Positions 21,219 through 31,436 of a stretch of DNA of 64,000 bases are shown here, one piece after another (the first letter of the stretch is position 1; each line of letters opens with the position of its first letter). Source of the DNA: Isoetes taiwanensis (lineage: Eukaryota; Streptophyta; Lycopodiopsida; Isoetales; Isoetaceae). Under the pieces are notes generated by a model. The model ran no database searches. It saw only the letters and a program-made list of their open reading frames with translations, and had not been told where the DNA came from. The position numbers and the translations under genes are program-made. Location: assembly GCA_021234155.1 (NCBI GenBank), contig JAJEKV010000002.1, positions 10,840,725 to 10,904,724 of the forward strand. Reading direction: 5' to 3'.

Positions 21219-22430
21219 TGTTACAAGTCCTTCCAGGGGCATTGCCAGAATCGGGCCCATGAGCATGGGAGTACGGTCAGTCAGGTCACACGGTGACTGG
21301 GATGACTGCCAGGACATATCCGTAATCCGTCTATGGTGACGTAATATGAGAGTAAGGGAATTTAGTGCTAATGGTTAGAACTAAAGGAAATTGTTAGTAC
21401 AGGATTAAAACTAACGTCAGAGTATTGCTAGGGACCAATATCGGTCACTAGGGACACTAATATTAGTTAACAATATTAGTTGTGGAAGCAGGGCATGTGA
21501 TACCAATGATAACGTTAATATTAATGTGTAAGTGACGTTACAAGTTAACGTTAGGGGCACTAGTGTTAGTTACTAATACTAGGAGTATTAATATTGTTAT
21601 TAATATGAGTTAATGTAAGCAATGTTAAAGTTGAGGACACATGGCATGTTGTGGTTCGATGGGGCAAAAGTCTGCTGTAGAACAGATCGAACAGACCTGT
21701 AACAGGTCGGCGGTGGCAAATCTGCAGTCGTGGCTAGGATGGCTTCGCTTGGGATCAGATTAGGGCCAGGTGGGTCGGATCTGACTCAGAAGGACTGGGG
21801 TTAGCTTCAGTGGTAAGCTTATAAGGCCTGGAACCTGGGGATGTCACATAACATGTGAGTGAATGGGGTGGGTTCTTTTTTACCCTAAACCGTATGTATA
21901 CATACGGATAGGGGCTTCGCTATGGGGTTTTTTGGGGGGGAATCCAGTGTAATATGTATACGGGAAGGGGTGTCTAGAAGGTTGGACAAGGCGTATACGG
22001 AGGGTTTCTTGCTGACCCCATTAACGCACATGGCGTATCCCCTTTATAGTAGGTGAAACCCCCGGGGCCTGGAAGGCGAATTGGCCAGGGGGATCGAAAG
22101 TGGGTTCTTGAAGAGAAGAGACAATTCTTTAAGCTATAGATACCTGTTTGGACTGAGACTTGGCAGAAGAACTCGGTTTGGCAGAACGACTCTGCTGGTG
22201 TAGCCACAGAAAAAGCCAGGCCTTCCTGTGGTAGAACTGAGTTTCTGCGCAGGTGGTCAAATAACTGCTCAGGGGAAAATTGCTGAGAGAATAAGATCAT
22301 CTGTTGTAACATCGGCTGGGAGCAGCACCACACTGATCAACGAGGGGGGTCTGGGATCCGTGGTGTGGGTGGTAGTTGATTGGTGCATCCCAAGCGGGGC
22401 TAAATTTGGGCATTGAATTTTGCTGTAACA
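21219..22430 (+). mobile_element. 5' LTR of Ty3/gypsy element (LTR2)
   Basis: Copy of LTR1 starting TGTTACA and ending TGTAACA, lengthened by a 232-bp MITE plus its 9-bp target duplication. Without them it is about 970 bp, close to the 989 bp of LTR1. The two LTRs are in direct orientation but flank duplicated DNA, so they are duplicate 5' LTRs and not the two ends of one element. Confidence 0.8.
21834..22065. mobile_element. MULE-type MITE with 9-bp TSD
   Basis: GGCCTGGAA occurs at 21,825-21,833 and 22,066-22,074, while LTR1 has it once. The 232-bp insert begins CCTGGGGATGTCAC and ends GTGAAACCCCCGG, imperfect terminal inverted repeats. A 9-bp duplication and no coding capacity fit a Mutator-like miniature element. 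The 3' part shares GCGTATCCCCTTT and the terminal repeat with the element at 33,485-33,717. It inserted after the duplication, since copy 1 is empty. Confidence 0.8.
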
Positions 22431-22431
22431 G

Positions 22432-22444
22432 TGGTATCAGAGCC
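22432..22444 (+). promoter_or_regulatory. Primer binding site, initiator tRNA-Met (copy 2)
   Basis: TGGTATCAGAGCC in the same position relative to LTR2 as at 13,946. Confidence 0.9.
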
Positions 22445-23105
22445 TAGCCTGGGACCTGAGAAGCAATCACAAAGCTAATGTTGAGGTTTTTCAGCAAGCA
22501 GGGCTTGCTAAAGCTGTGATCCAGGCTGAAATTTGGGATTTTTGAAACTAGCTCTGCTTGGGCTGAAAATTGCTATGTAGGTGCATTTTGGGCAAAGAAT
22601 AAAGTCTGCAAAATTTAGCATATGGAGAAGCAAGCAGTGAAGGGTGAATTATTTTGATTGGGTCGAAATCGTGCTGCCGTTGAATCTCCAGGATCAGGCT
22701 GATCATAGGTCTCGTGATCAGCCATTAAGGTCACAAAAGGGTTTTAATCGTTATTTTTGTTTGTTCTAAATAACCATTGAAGTTGACACCCTTGCTAGTT
22801 GAATTAGCATTTTACAAAGGCCCGGGGCACTTGTCGGCAGCCGAGTACTGCATTCTTGCAAACTGGGTTTGCTATAAAACAGGTGGTTACTCTAAAGTAT
22901 TAGACGTGCTGATAAAAGCATAAGAATTATAGGATTTGGAAATCCAGTTGTAATTCTAGCGTAGGGTTTTATCTAAATATGTCTAATATGGCAGAGAGTA
23001 CTGCTTTTCAAACCACTTGGGAAGTGGAAAAGCGTGAACTTAAAAGTGTTTCAATACACAAGTTAGTTCAAAATTCTACTCATCTTCGGTGGAAGATAGC
23101 GTCTA

Positions 23106-23642
23106 TTGAAACAAGTCCATAATTTGGTAATTGAGGATTTTTGTCAATTATCGAGACAAAATGAACAAGGAATTATAAAGAATAATTCTATCCAGGTTCC
23201 AGAATGTTGGAACAAGCTCGTTGCATATCGTCAGTTGCAAGAACTGCAACAAACTGGGAATTTGAGGGCATATGGGCAAGAACTTCGGAAGTTACTTGTT
23301 AGTGTCCAGCCCATGGACGATGAAATGCGGGTTGTATATTTTATGCATGGTAGACAAGATACTGCACTTAAAAGGTTGCATCCAAGGGATTTAAATACTG
23401 CAATATTCTACGCTTGTATATGCAGTCCTAAAAGTTGCTTAAAAAGCGATGAACAACTGGGTTGTTCAGTTAACTTGGAAGGACACACGTCTAGTGATGA
23501 AATACGACATGACGTCGGGTATTCCAAGACAAAGGGCAGTATGAGCATGAAGAATGTTGTTTTGCAGGAAAAACCTTGTTTAAGTTGTAGAAAGAGGGGA
23601 TATACTATTTGGGATTGTCCAAATCTTTCCGATAAAAGTTGA
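23106..23642 (+). pseudogene. gag fragment of the LTR element, copy 2
   Basis: 178-residue frame nearly identical to 14,303-14,845, with small in-frame differences (an added CWN near residue 35; loss of two or three residues at ALKRLHPRD). It has the same CLSCRKRGYTIWDC knuckle with Tyr in place of His. The leader between PBS and gag is about 310 bp longer than in copy 1 (22,530-22,840). Non-functional: no pol follows. Confidence 0.7.
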
Positions 23643-23866
23643 CCAATCTATTGTGATTAGGTTGATAGAAGCTCTTTAACTCGTCTCATGTGCACAGAAA
23701 TTGTGTGAATGAATAGAAATTTACTTGTTGGTACAAGCAGTTTTTATGGTTTCGAGCAAATTTTGTGAATTGTTCTCTTGTATGGGGATTAGTCAATGCG
23801 ACTATGTAAAATACGAACGGGAATTTTATATTAAGGTATAAATATTTGTTAAGGGTTTTGGATAAA

Positions 23867-25130
23867 CTTTCAAACAAATGGGTACATGATAAAGCTTTTA
23901 TTATTGGAAACAATAAACGTTGGGGTGCTAAGTAATGCATAGTTCACATAGTGCAAATGGGATTAACTCCCTAACGGATTAATTATGATTAACTGCTTAA
24001 ATGACAGGGTTATTTAAGGGGCTTAGTTCTTTAACCATGTGATACTAACTGGCATAGTCATTTTAGTGGATGCCTATATGAACTAAAAAAGCAAATTAAT
24101 CCAGTGAAATTTAAACATCTGAGATGTTTAAGGAAGAGAAAAGTCCTAACTCGTCTCTAAGAATAGAATAGAATAGTTTTTTTAACGTCCACGAAGACCA
24201 CACTTAGAGACGTTATTAGTCCTAAGTTCAAATGAGCAATCTGGTACTCTTCAAGCAAACTTAACACTAGGTTAAGAGATAAGACTTTCTCTGATTAGGC
24301 ATAGACTGAATTTTGGAAATTTCACCTAGGGGCTATCATCATATTGAAGTAGTTGACTTGGATTAAGAAACAGGGTTTCTCAATAAGTCAATGTTCTTCG
24401 AAATACATTAATTTTCTGGTGCAGAAATCAAGAAATCTTGTTTCTGAATGATAACTAGCTATCAAGGGGATGGCACTTAATTGCCCAGATCTAGTAGAGG
24501 GATTGCTACTCCCGCATAGAATCGCTTAGCCACATTAGGGCTTAAGGTACATTCCGTCTATTACTGGTGACCAGGAAAAATCATGATAGGTATTGTCATA
24601 CTTTGGGGTTTCAAGGTAATGCATTTCAAAATTACGATTTAATTTCTATGTTTCAATTTAAATGTTTTGATTCACTCTAACAATTTCATTAGATTACTTT
24701 ATTTGACATTGGTTAGAAAATCTCTACATACCTTGAATCAAATTCTGGATGAGAATTGATCCTGAGTTATTTTGGAATTATACAATATGTATACCCTAAG
24801 ACACTTAAACCAGTGTTCAATATGAATTTTGGATCAAATATACACGCTGCACATTACTCGAGCCGAGCTCGAGGAATTGCGATAGTACTACTTTTGGAAA
24901 GTAATACGTATGGAAAATCTATTGAAGTAATGAGTATGTGCAGAAAAAAAGAACTCATCTGAATCGGCTCTTGCAGCACATAATTCATGAGCAAATTCTT
25001 TAGAAAACGATAATGTTCCTAACAATTGTACTTCAATAATTATTCTGGCTGCAAGGAATTGCTTCCATGAACATTCATACGTGGGGGAGGGGGGGGGATG
25101 ATGATGCAAGGACGGGCAAGTTAAGGATAA
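23867..25130 (+). repeat. Gamma copy 3 and truncated alpha copy 3
   Basis: Gamma runs 23,867-24,293 and alpha 24,294-25,130, where homology stops after GGGCAAGTTAAGGATAAGTTT; unrelated sequence follows. The empty site CTCTGATTAGGC is intact. A 40-bp SINE-B tail (24,160-24,201: AATAG repeats, then TTTTTTTAACGTCCACG) has been inserted. The alpha palindrome at 24,853-24,877 has one base changed. Confidence 0.75.
24160..24201 (-). mobile_element. SINE-B 3' tail only (copy B3)
   Basis: Compared with gamma copy 2, an insertion between CTCGTCTC and GACCACAC carries only the AATAG microsatellite and the terminal TTAACGTCCACGAAG. This is an extreme 5' truncation of SINE-B and marks its 3' terminus. 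Confidence 0.65.
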
Positions 25131-25762
25131 GTTTGGGGATTGAAAATTTTTCTTGACGTAGTTGCCTAGTGCTAGAACCATGTGAGTTCAATGGAATTCA
25201 AAACTTCGTACGGATCTCTTGATGAGAGTTCAAGAGTAGAATCAATGGGAGTTGACAAGGTCAAAACTATAACATTGATAGTTCAATTTGAATGTAGAGC
25301 GCTATTCTTCACAAGGTCAAGTAGCTATAGCATTAGTAGTTCGAATTGAGTTGTAATTGTTTGGATAAGGCAAGCATAGTGATTGTGCTTATAAAAAGAT
25401 GTAGTCATAAGACGCGCAGGGTTATGTGTAACCGTATGAACCTGTAGTGGGCATTCATATGTGGAAAGCATAACTGTATCACCTGGCATGTGATAGGATT
25501 AATGAGTCAGGTGTAGTGTAACCATGACAAATTGTACGCTTGACTAGTGGCGTGAGCTTTAGTACAACATGTACACATGGGTAAGATACCTTAGTTATTG
25601 AGGTATGAATATGTAGCATAATAACAGGGGGTTTTCTTTGTGTTTTTGTACGCTTTTCACTAAGGTTTTCCTATGATTTCGTGATGTATTCAAATGGATG
25701 TACTAATGCGTATATCTAGAGTGCACCATTTCTGAGCCATTGATTTTAGCCTTTTTTTTTTC
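25131..25762. other. Unassigned spacer
   Basis: Right of the duplication breakpoint. No gene, repeat or element recognised apart from a duplicated AAGGTCAA...TATAACATT motif near 25,255-25,340. Confidence 0.35.
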
Positions 25763-25933
25763 AATGGTCAACAACCAATGGCTCACAACAAAAGCCCTTT
25801 TTTTGTGCGTGTGGTGCATAATGGTCAACAACCAATGGCTCACAACAAAAGCCATTTTTTTGTGCGTGTGGTGCATAATGGTCAACAACCAATGGCTCAC
25901 AACAAAAGCCCTATTTTTGTGTGTGTGGTGCAT
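25763..25933 (+). repeat. 57-bp tandem repeat, three copies
   Basis: Units start at 25,763, 25,820 and 25,877, each beginning AATGGTCAACAACCAATGG and ending GTGTGGTGCAT. Units 1 and 2 differ by one base and unit 3 by a few. The period is a multiple of three, so several frames on both strands stay open. These frames are a by-product, with no protein family seen. Confidence 0.9.
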
Positions 25934-27599
25934 AATGGGCACATGAAGGGCTTGAAGGGCGCATGTAGTGCAGTTTCCCCGCCGGCAACACATTTCTTAT
26001 CACAACTTTTGATCCAGAGCTCTGTTTCAGATGATTTTTATTGCGTTGGAAAGCTCTCTCCGAGATCTTTTTGATAGTGTATGATATAGATATGTTTGGT
26101 TAAGTTATCTATGCTAAAACAGCAATTTTTCGGCCGGGTTTGGTAGGCTTTCACATCCTATTAATACAGGATTGCGCTATTGGATATTGTTTTATGGCTC
26201 ATTTTGAATGAAGCTTGCAAAAAATTACCATGCATTTTTAGATTTTGAGGCAGTTATTAAGCAAATTCCAAGGCTTCTAGATCCTTGTGCTAACAAGCAG
26301 AAAAGTTTCCCACTTTGGTTTCTCACCACAAGAATCCATGGAGGCCAAAAGGTGGCTGTTAAATTCCAGTTGAAAAAATGTTTGTGTATGGGTGTTGCAA
26401 ACTTTATGACTTTTCAGAATAATGGGATCAATCTGCTCTATCTTTATGGTAACTTTTACTTATGTTCTATTTGTTTTATTGTGATGAAATTCAAAAAAGC
26501 TACGGTGATGAAAGCCTCAAATGAATTCTAGTTTTTTAAGGTTTGAATTCTAAATTTTTGTCACACCCTGGTGGGGGGTGGGGGGGTCCCTAAGGTCCCG
26601 AAGGGGCCAAAAAAAAAATTTTGCAACATAAACCATTAACATCCAACATATAAAAATTAAATCCCCCAACACATCACAACCAACACATAACAACCATTGA
26701 CATTAACAACCAACACATAACTACCATTGACATTAATTAACACAACCATTGGGTCCAACATATTTAAATTAAAATCCCCCTTAAACCCCCTTTGGTTTGG
26801 GTGCATATTCACACGGGGGGTGACGTAGGGCAGCGAGAGCCCTCATAATTGTATTTTACACGTACGAAATCAACACCATATAGTATTCCGCTTGAAATCT
26901 TATAGTATTTTGCGAATCTTGTTATACAGTATAGCAAATTTTGTACTTGCATACCCTACAAACGAGGAACTTTACGTACGGTGTAGATTAAGGAATAAGG
27001 GGTGAATATGCCTATCCAACAGCAAAAATGATGCAATGATCTTTCCAGATCAGCAATGCATATTGAAAAGATCAATTGGGGTTTGATAACCACAAATGAG
27101 TACTGGTTTATCAAATAAGGTCGTAGTTCTCTTGGAAAAAGGGAGAATCTACATACCAATAAGCCATAATTTTTGGAATATAATATCGCATAAGCAACAT
27201 GGTATCTTACAAGTTGAGCACGTAAGAGGCAAAGGTGTTATCTTTGCCCATTTGATACATTGAATTACGAGTCAAAGTTGGACTTTGGCGATGCCGTAAT
27301 TGGTATATTAATCTAAGTCGGCAATAGTCAATATTGTTGATAACATGAGTGCAATAGAACCAAGGTCTAGTTGAGATCTTAGGACTCATGTCCAAAGACA
27401 TGAATGCCTGGAAGTGATTTCAATTAGTCTATTGCATGATAGAGGTGCAATACTGCATAAATGCAAACATGGTTTGCAAAAAGTCAAGTAAGGCTAGGAG
27501 CTATGCAATTAAGCATAGAGGCAAAGGTCCATTAGGACGAGGGTGAACATGCCATTCAAAGGGATTGCATATCCTTTAGCTTTAAGGGTGGATATTTGA
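25934..27599. other. Unassigned; short AACCAACACATAAC repeats
   Basis: A 107-residue plus-strand frame (26,208-26,531) has no recognisable domain. At 26,630-26,760 an imperfect tandem of ACCATTGACATTAAC and CCAACACATAAC units is bounded by G/C runs. Otherwise AT-rich sequence, possibly decayed pol of the Ty3 element whose 3' end lies at 27,600-27,978. Confidence 0.35.
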
Positions 27600-27978
27600 T
27601 GATCCTTGATGGGAGAACTTACTCTATGATATGCTGGATCTTTTAAAGTGGGAAAGGTTGATAACATCATATGAGTTGGACTTGCTATAGGACTTGAGGA
27701 TCCATCTTGTTAGAAGCCAACCGAGGCGTGTTATACTCAAGAGGGATAACGTGGTTAGTCCTGAGAGTATATCGTTGTCTTAAACTCCTTTATAACGCCA
27801 CACTTCTTTTATGTAAAGAGTGGGCAGCTGTACATTAGGGATATTTTAATATATCGGACCTTGTGGCAAGATCAGTCTCCTAAGGATGCCACACTGGGAG
27901 ACGGGCGGAAATTGTGGAACAGTTTCCCTCGACTAGTTGGTCAACCTTGAGGACAAGGTCCTTTGGGGAGGGGAGGAA
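27600..27978 (+). pseudogene. 3' end of Ty3/gypsy pol (integrase tail/chromodomain-like)
   Basis: Short frames in succession resemble the end of a chromovirus pol: SYELDLL (about 27,670), PRRVILKRDNVVSPES (about 27,723), LWQDQSPKDAT (about 27,861) and LVNLEDKVLWGGEECYR (27,935-27,985), the usual 'NLEDKV' end just before the polypurine tract. Frames shift between these pieces and an in-frame TAG precedes LVNLEDKV, so it is dead. The matching LTR follows directly. Confidence 0.65.
27965..27978 (+). promoter_or_regulatory. Polypurine tract
   Basis: GGGGAGGGGAGGAA immediately before TGTTACAGG, the LTR start. This is the plus-strand primer position of LTR retrotransposons, and it fixes the LTR family boundary used at 12,956 and 21,219. 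Confidence 0.85.
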
Positions 27979-28274
27979 TGTTACAGGTGCTTTGGGGGCA
28001 TTGCCGGAATCGGGCCCTTGACAGACGTCTATGAGCACGGGAGTACCGTCAGTCAGGTCACATGGTGACTGGGATGACTGCTGGGCCATATGTCCGTAAT
28101 CAGTCTATGGCGACATAATATGAGAGTAAGGGAATTTAGTGCTAAGGGTTAGTACTAAAGGAAATTGTTAGTACATGATGAGTATTAACGTCAGAGTATT
28201 GCTAGGGTCCGATATCGGTCACTAGGGGCAATAATATTAGTTAATAATATTAGTTGCAGAAGCAAGGCATGTGA
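27979..28274 (+). mobile_element. 3' LTR fragment, same family as LTR1
   Basis: Begins TGTTACAGG and follows LTR1 for about 295 bp (GCATTGCCGGAATCGGGCCC through GGCATGTGAT), then diverges abruptly. This is a truncated 3' LTR. With the pol end it shows that a fuller member of the element family once lay here. Confidence 0.8.
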
Positions 28275-29098
28275 TTGCAAAACTTAATTTTTTTCAATAT
28301 GAGTTTCATTTTCCTGCATGAGGCCCAAATGCCAGGATCTGACCCACTTTAATTAAATGCAATTTTTAGGGTATTATAGGGATCGGGCATACATTGTTCA
28401 TGCCATGTGTATGGGCTTGGGTGTGTTTTAGACTTGATACAATGTGAAGGCTTGAACCCACCTACAGGTTTGAAATGTCATATACATAGATCCAATACAA
28501 TATATAGACTTGAACACCCTTGCTCACATAATTAAAAGATCCTATAGATAACTCTTTGACTACTATAATTAACAAACAAATGTGATTATTTATTCAATAA
28601 TAACTTAGGTCTATATTTTGTTTTTCTCTTTTCTTTCTTTGTTTTGCTCTTATCTTTTGTTCAATTATGATTTACCACCATGGATTATTTCAGAGAGATA
28701 ATCAATTCAATTTTCCTCTAGGATTTCAAGTTGGTTTACTAGATATTGAAGTTAGCTAATTGTCCTATGGGCGAAATATCCTAGCATACAAGTAACAACC
28801 TAGACAAATGGTGTAACGACCGCACCGTTGTCCTCAACGTGCAACGGCTAGGCGTTTAAGACTTTGTGCACTTTACTATAGCTTTGCCAGTGACAAACTT
28901 GATTGAATGTGTTCCTAGGAGGATAGGTGGAAGGTGTCCCACCTTGAATGAAATATTTATATGGTGGAGAGTTAGACATGATTGAGTAGACAAGTTTGTG
29001 ACTATGTGTTTCTTACACATTTTTTTTCTTTTTATTTACCACCCCTCCCTCCCCTCATAAACTCAAACAAAAAATCAATAACATTCATTTTATAGTAT
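28275..29098. other. Unassigned AT-rich spacer
   Basis: No gene recognised. GTGTAACGACCGCACCG at about 28,809 resembles an LTR-like start, but no partner was found. Confidence 0.3.
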
Positions 29099-29245
29099 AA
29101 AATAGAATATAATAGTTTTTTTAATATCCAAGAAGATCAAAAGGCCATGGGACCCATACAATGGGCTAGTCTAATCATTGCCACTAGGATTAAAAAAACC
29201 CATGCCTCGAAAGGTTTTCAAGGAATTTTTTTTGCAAATAATGAT
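29099..29245 (-). mobile_element. SINE-B copy B4
   Basis: Minus-strand copy: AATAG-type tail, TTTTTTTAATATCCAAGAAG (terminus changed from AACGTCCACGGAG), GGCCATGGGACCCATAC, core CCTCGAAAGGTTTTCAAGG. Outer arms ATCATTGC (29,174-29,181) and GCAAATAATGAT (29,234-29,245) pair with a small bulge. More diverged than the other copies. Confidence 0.7.
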
Positions 29246-30369
29246 ACCAGACAGTTAGTAATAAATAAGTTTATACAGAGAAGATCATATTGACTGCTGA
29301 TGACTCAGCAATTGAAGACGAGCATCTAAATGCTAAATCATGCACAAATATGGATGATGCATGGGCTTGTGATACATGGGCTTGTGATGTTATAAAGCAA
29401 ACTTGAATTTCCTTTAAGAAAGGTTCATCAACTTACTCAGATACTTTTCTGAAGCTCGTTGATAATAACTAAGGTAAGAATTAAACCATGTATCATATTT
29501 TGTTATCTATTGTTTGTGCGTCTGTATGTATGAATTTGTATATTGTGTTGCATATTAATCATTAGCTTCTAATATAGGATGGGGACCAAATGGATTCTTT
29601 CGAGCTAGTGGTACTATTGCGATGATTTTTTGGGTCTATACAGATTAAACAACGTAGTGATAAACTGCTTTATTTTATTTTATTCTATTTTATTCTATTA
29701 TAGAGTTGAAGATTGCCTTCAAAATATTATTGATGTCTTGATGAGCCTCATCTTGAACTTAGACCTAGAAAAGATACTACACATCTATCAACTATAGAAT
29801 GAGTTATCATAAATTTGTCTTTATTTGACTAGGAAGTACCTTACAATCTCACAATACGACTAGATCATATCATGTATGGTTTGTTGGCACCACCTACAAA
29901 GAAAATTATTGTGGCTCTCCCAATATAGTTGTGGTTCTCTTGGATATCTTTGTTACACAAAAAATTCCTTGGATCGAAAGCAATTCTAATATGCTGGGAA
30001 TGGTAGTACATACTTTTTATGGTATTGAGAACAAGTAGGACATGCCTCATAAGAGCAAGAGCGATGTTAGATATAATGTCAAAAAGTTATTTAAAAGCTA
30101 ATGATTGAAAAGGTGGGTTATGTGCAACTTTTAGAAGCACCGACTTTACTTACTCGTCACAGTGTGGAATAAGAAGAAATATTATATTCTGAATGATTAC
30201 TATTATATTCTTGAAGATGGCATTATGGAATGAAGAATATGGTACAAAATGCAACAGTGGAATAGACGAATCCATATCCCGAAGTTGTGATACCTTTTGC
30301 TCAAATGGGCCAATTTGATGGGGTTTGTGTTTTAGCCAAGTGATAAGAAGAGGCAATGACTTTTATGTA
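29246..30369. other. Unassigned AT-rich spacer
   Basis: Contains a TTTTA/TTCTA microsatellite near 29,670-29,700 and frames of 60-68 residues without recognisable motifs. Nothing else seen. Confidence 0.35.
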
Positions 30370-30488
30370 TAAGGGAATGGAGTTTAGGACTCCATTTCCC
30401 ATTTTGCAGGTGGGGTCCTGCGATCGATGTTAGCCGAGAGCGAGTCACCTGCAAAATCAGGAATGGAGGACCAACCTCCATTCCCCTA
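30370..30488. mobile_element. Fold-back MITE, Harbinger/Stowaway-like
   Basis: 119-bp near-palindrome. The left arm starts TAAGGGAATGGAG and ends ATTTTGCAGGTG; the right arm is its inverse, CACCTGCAAAAT to CTCCATTCCCCTA. The two 42-bp arms match at about four of five positions around a loop of roughly 35 bp. GGGAATGG-type ends occur in PIF/Harbinger miniature elements. The target duplication is at most TA, so the superfamily is not settled. Confidence 0.7.
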
Positions 30489-31436
30489 CAAAATAGAAAT
30501 ATGGGAGCTATTTACTGAGTTCTTACAATTTTACATAGTTTTGTGGACAGATCCAGTGCTTTGCCTGTGAAGATCTACCAATAAAGCATACATCCAATTT
30601 ATGCCTTTTAGGCAAAGATTTGCCTGCGAAGAATGCATCCTTTTGCAAAGTTTTATAGAGTTTTACCTGGGGTTGTACAAGTTTGCTGAACATATCCAAC
30701 TCCCACTTCCTTATTACGGCTAGGAACTCAAATCAAAGAACTGCAGCAGTCGTAACCTAACAAGAACCTAAAGAAAACCTATGCAGCCGATCACACAGAA
30801 AGGATCGACCTTACTTGCATTCCATTGTGTAGGAGGCTACCATGTGGTAGCATGATATTGCATCCCAGCAAATAAGAGCGATATTATTTCTATTTTGTTA
30901 GGGAAATTGGTGCAAATCCCCTATCACTGCCGGTTGCTATAAGTAGGCTTGTAGAATAACTAGGTCATAAAAGGTATCCACCCTGTAGGTAAAAGATATT
31001 TATTTCTTGGATGCAATCCTTGATTTGGCAAATATTCCTTGTTTCATGCCAAATCAAAGGCCAGTAAATTTTTCTTTGAAAATTGATGTGCAAGTTTCAA
31101 TGGTACAAAACAACTATTTTACAATCATCAATATTTGGCCTTATAGCCATTATCCAAGCAAGAACTAAATAAAATAGAGTGTGAGCAAAAAATTATAAAT
31201 AGAGCATTGCACAAGTCAAAAACGGATTCGAACCTCCAAACCCAATTGCCTCACCAGAGCCCCAAAGATTTGCAACTCCGACATGCTCTCCACAAGATTT
31301 GTCGTAACCCCAAATTATAACGATCTGACAAAAAATTCGAGGAACTAAGCACCACAATCAGCACAAAAAGCACAAAACTGGCAAAGCCTCTACTTTACTG
31401 TGGACCTGCCTTGCAACCAATCTAAGAAGTGAGATC
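30489..31436. other. Spacer with a lone B-box-like motif
   Basis: No gene. On the minus strand GGTTCGAATCC (31,224-31,234) is a perfect RNA polymerase III B box, with a weak A-box-like GGCTCTGGTGAGG about 20 nt upstream. That spacing is shorter than in tRNA-derived SINEs, so a SINE here is only possible. Confidence 0.3.

Larger units (their letters stand above)
4256..25130 (+). repeat. Tandem segmental duplication (2 copies plus partial third)
   Basis: The order gamma, alpha, minus LTR, plus LTR, gag repeats head-to-tail. Gamma is at 4256-4753, 15059-15465 and 23867-24293. Alpha is at 9746-12308, 15466-18109 and 24294-25130 (truncated). The LTR/gag block is at 12309-15058 and 20548-23866. 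Aligned parts differ only by scattered substitutions and small indels. Large differences are insertions or deletions private to one copy: 4754-9745 in copy 1, the 2.4-kb 18,110-20,547 only in copy 2, a MITE at 21,834-22,065, and about 310 bp at 22,530-22,840. This looks like unequal exchange or template switching between retroelement-rich repeats, not one transposon. Confidence 0.8.

Noticed and set aside
25740-26074. Repeat-containing proteins encoded across the 57-bp repeat
   Set aside because: Frames are open on both strands only because the period is a multiple of three; no start context or homology.
26561-26835. Possible transposon bounded by GTCACACCC and GGGGTGACG
   Set aside because: The inverted match is only 6-7 bp within G/C runs, and no target duplication or empty site supports it.
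31224-31234. tRNA-derived SINE from a perfect B box
   Set aside because: The A box is weak and too close, and no body or repeat tail was found; kept only as a remark.
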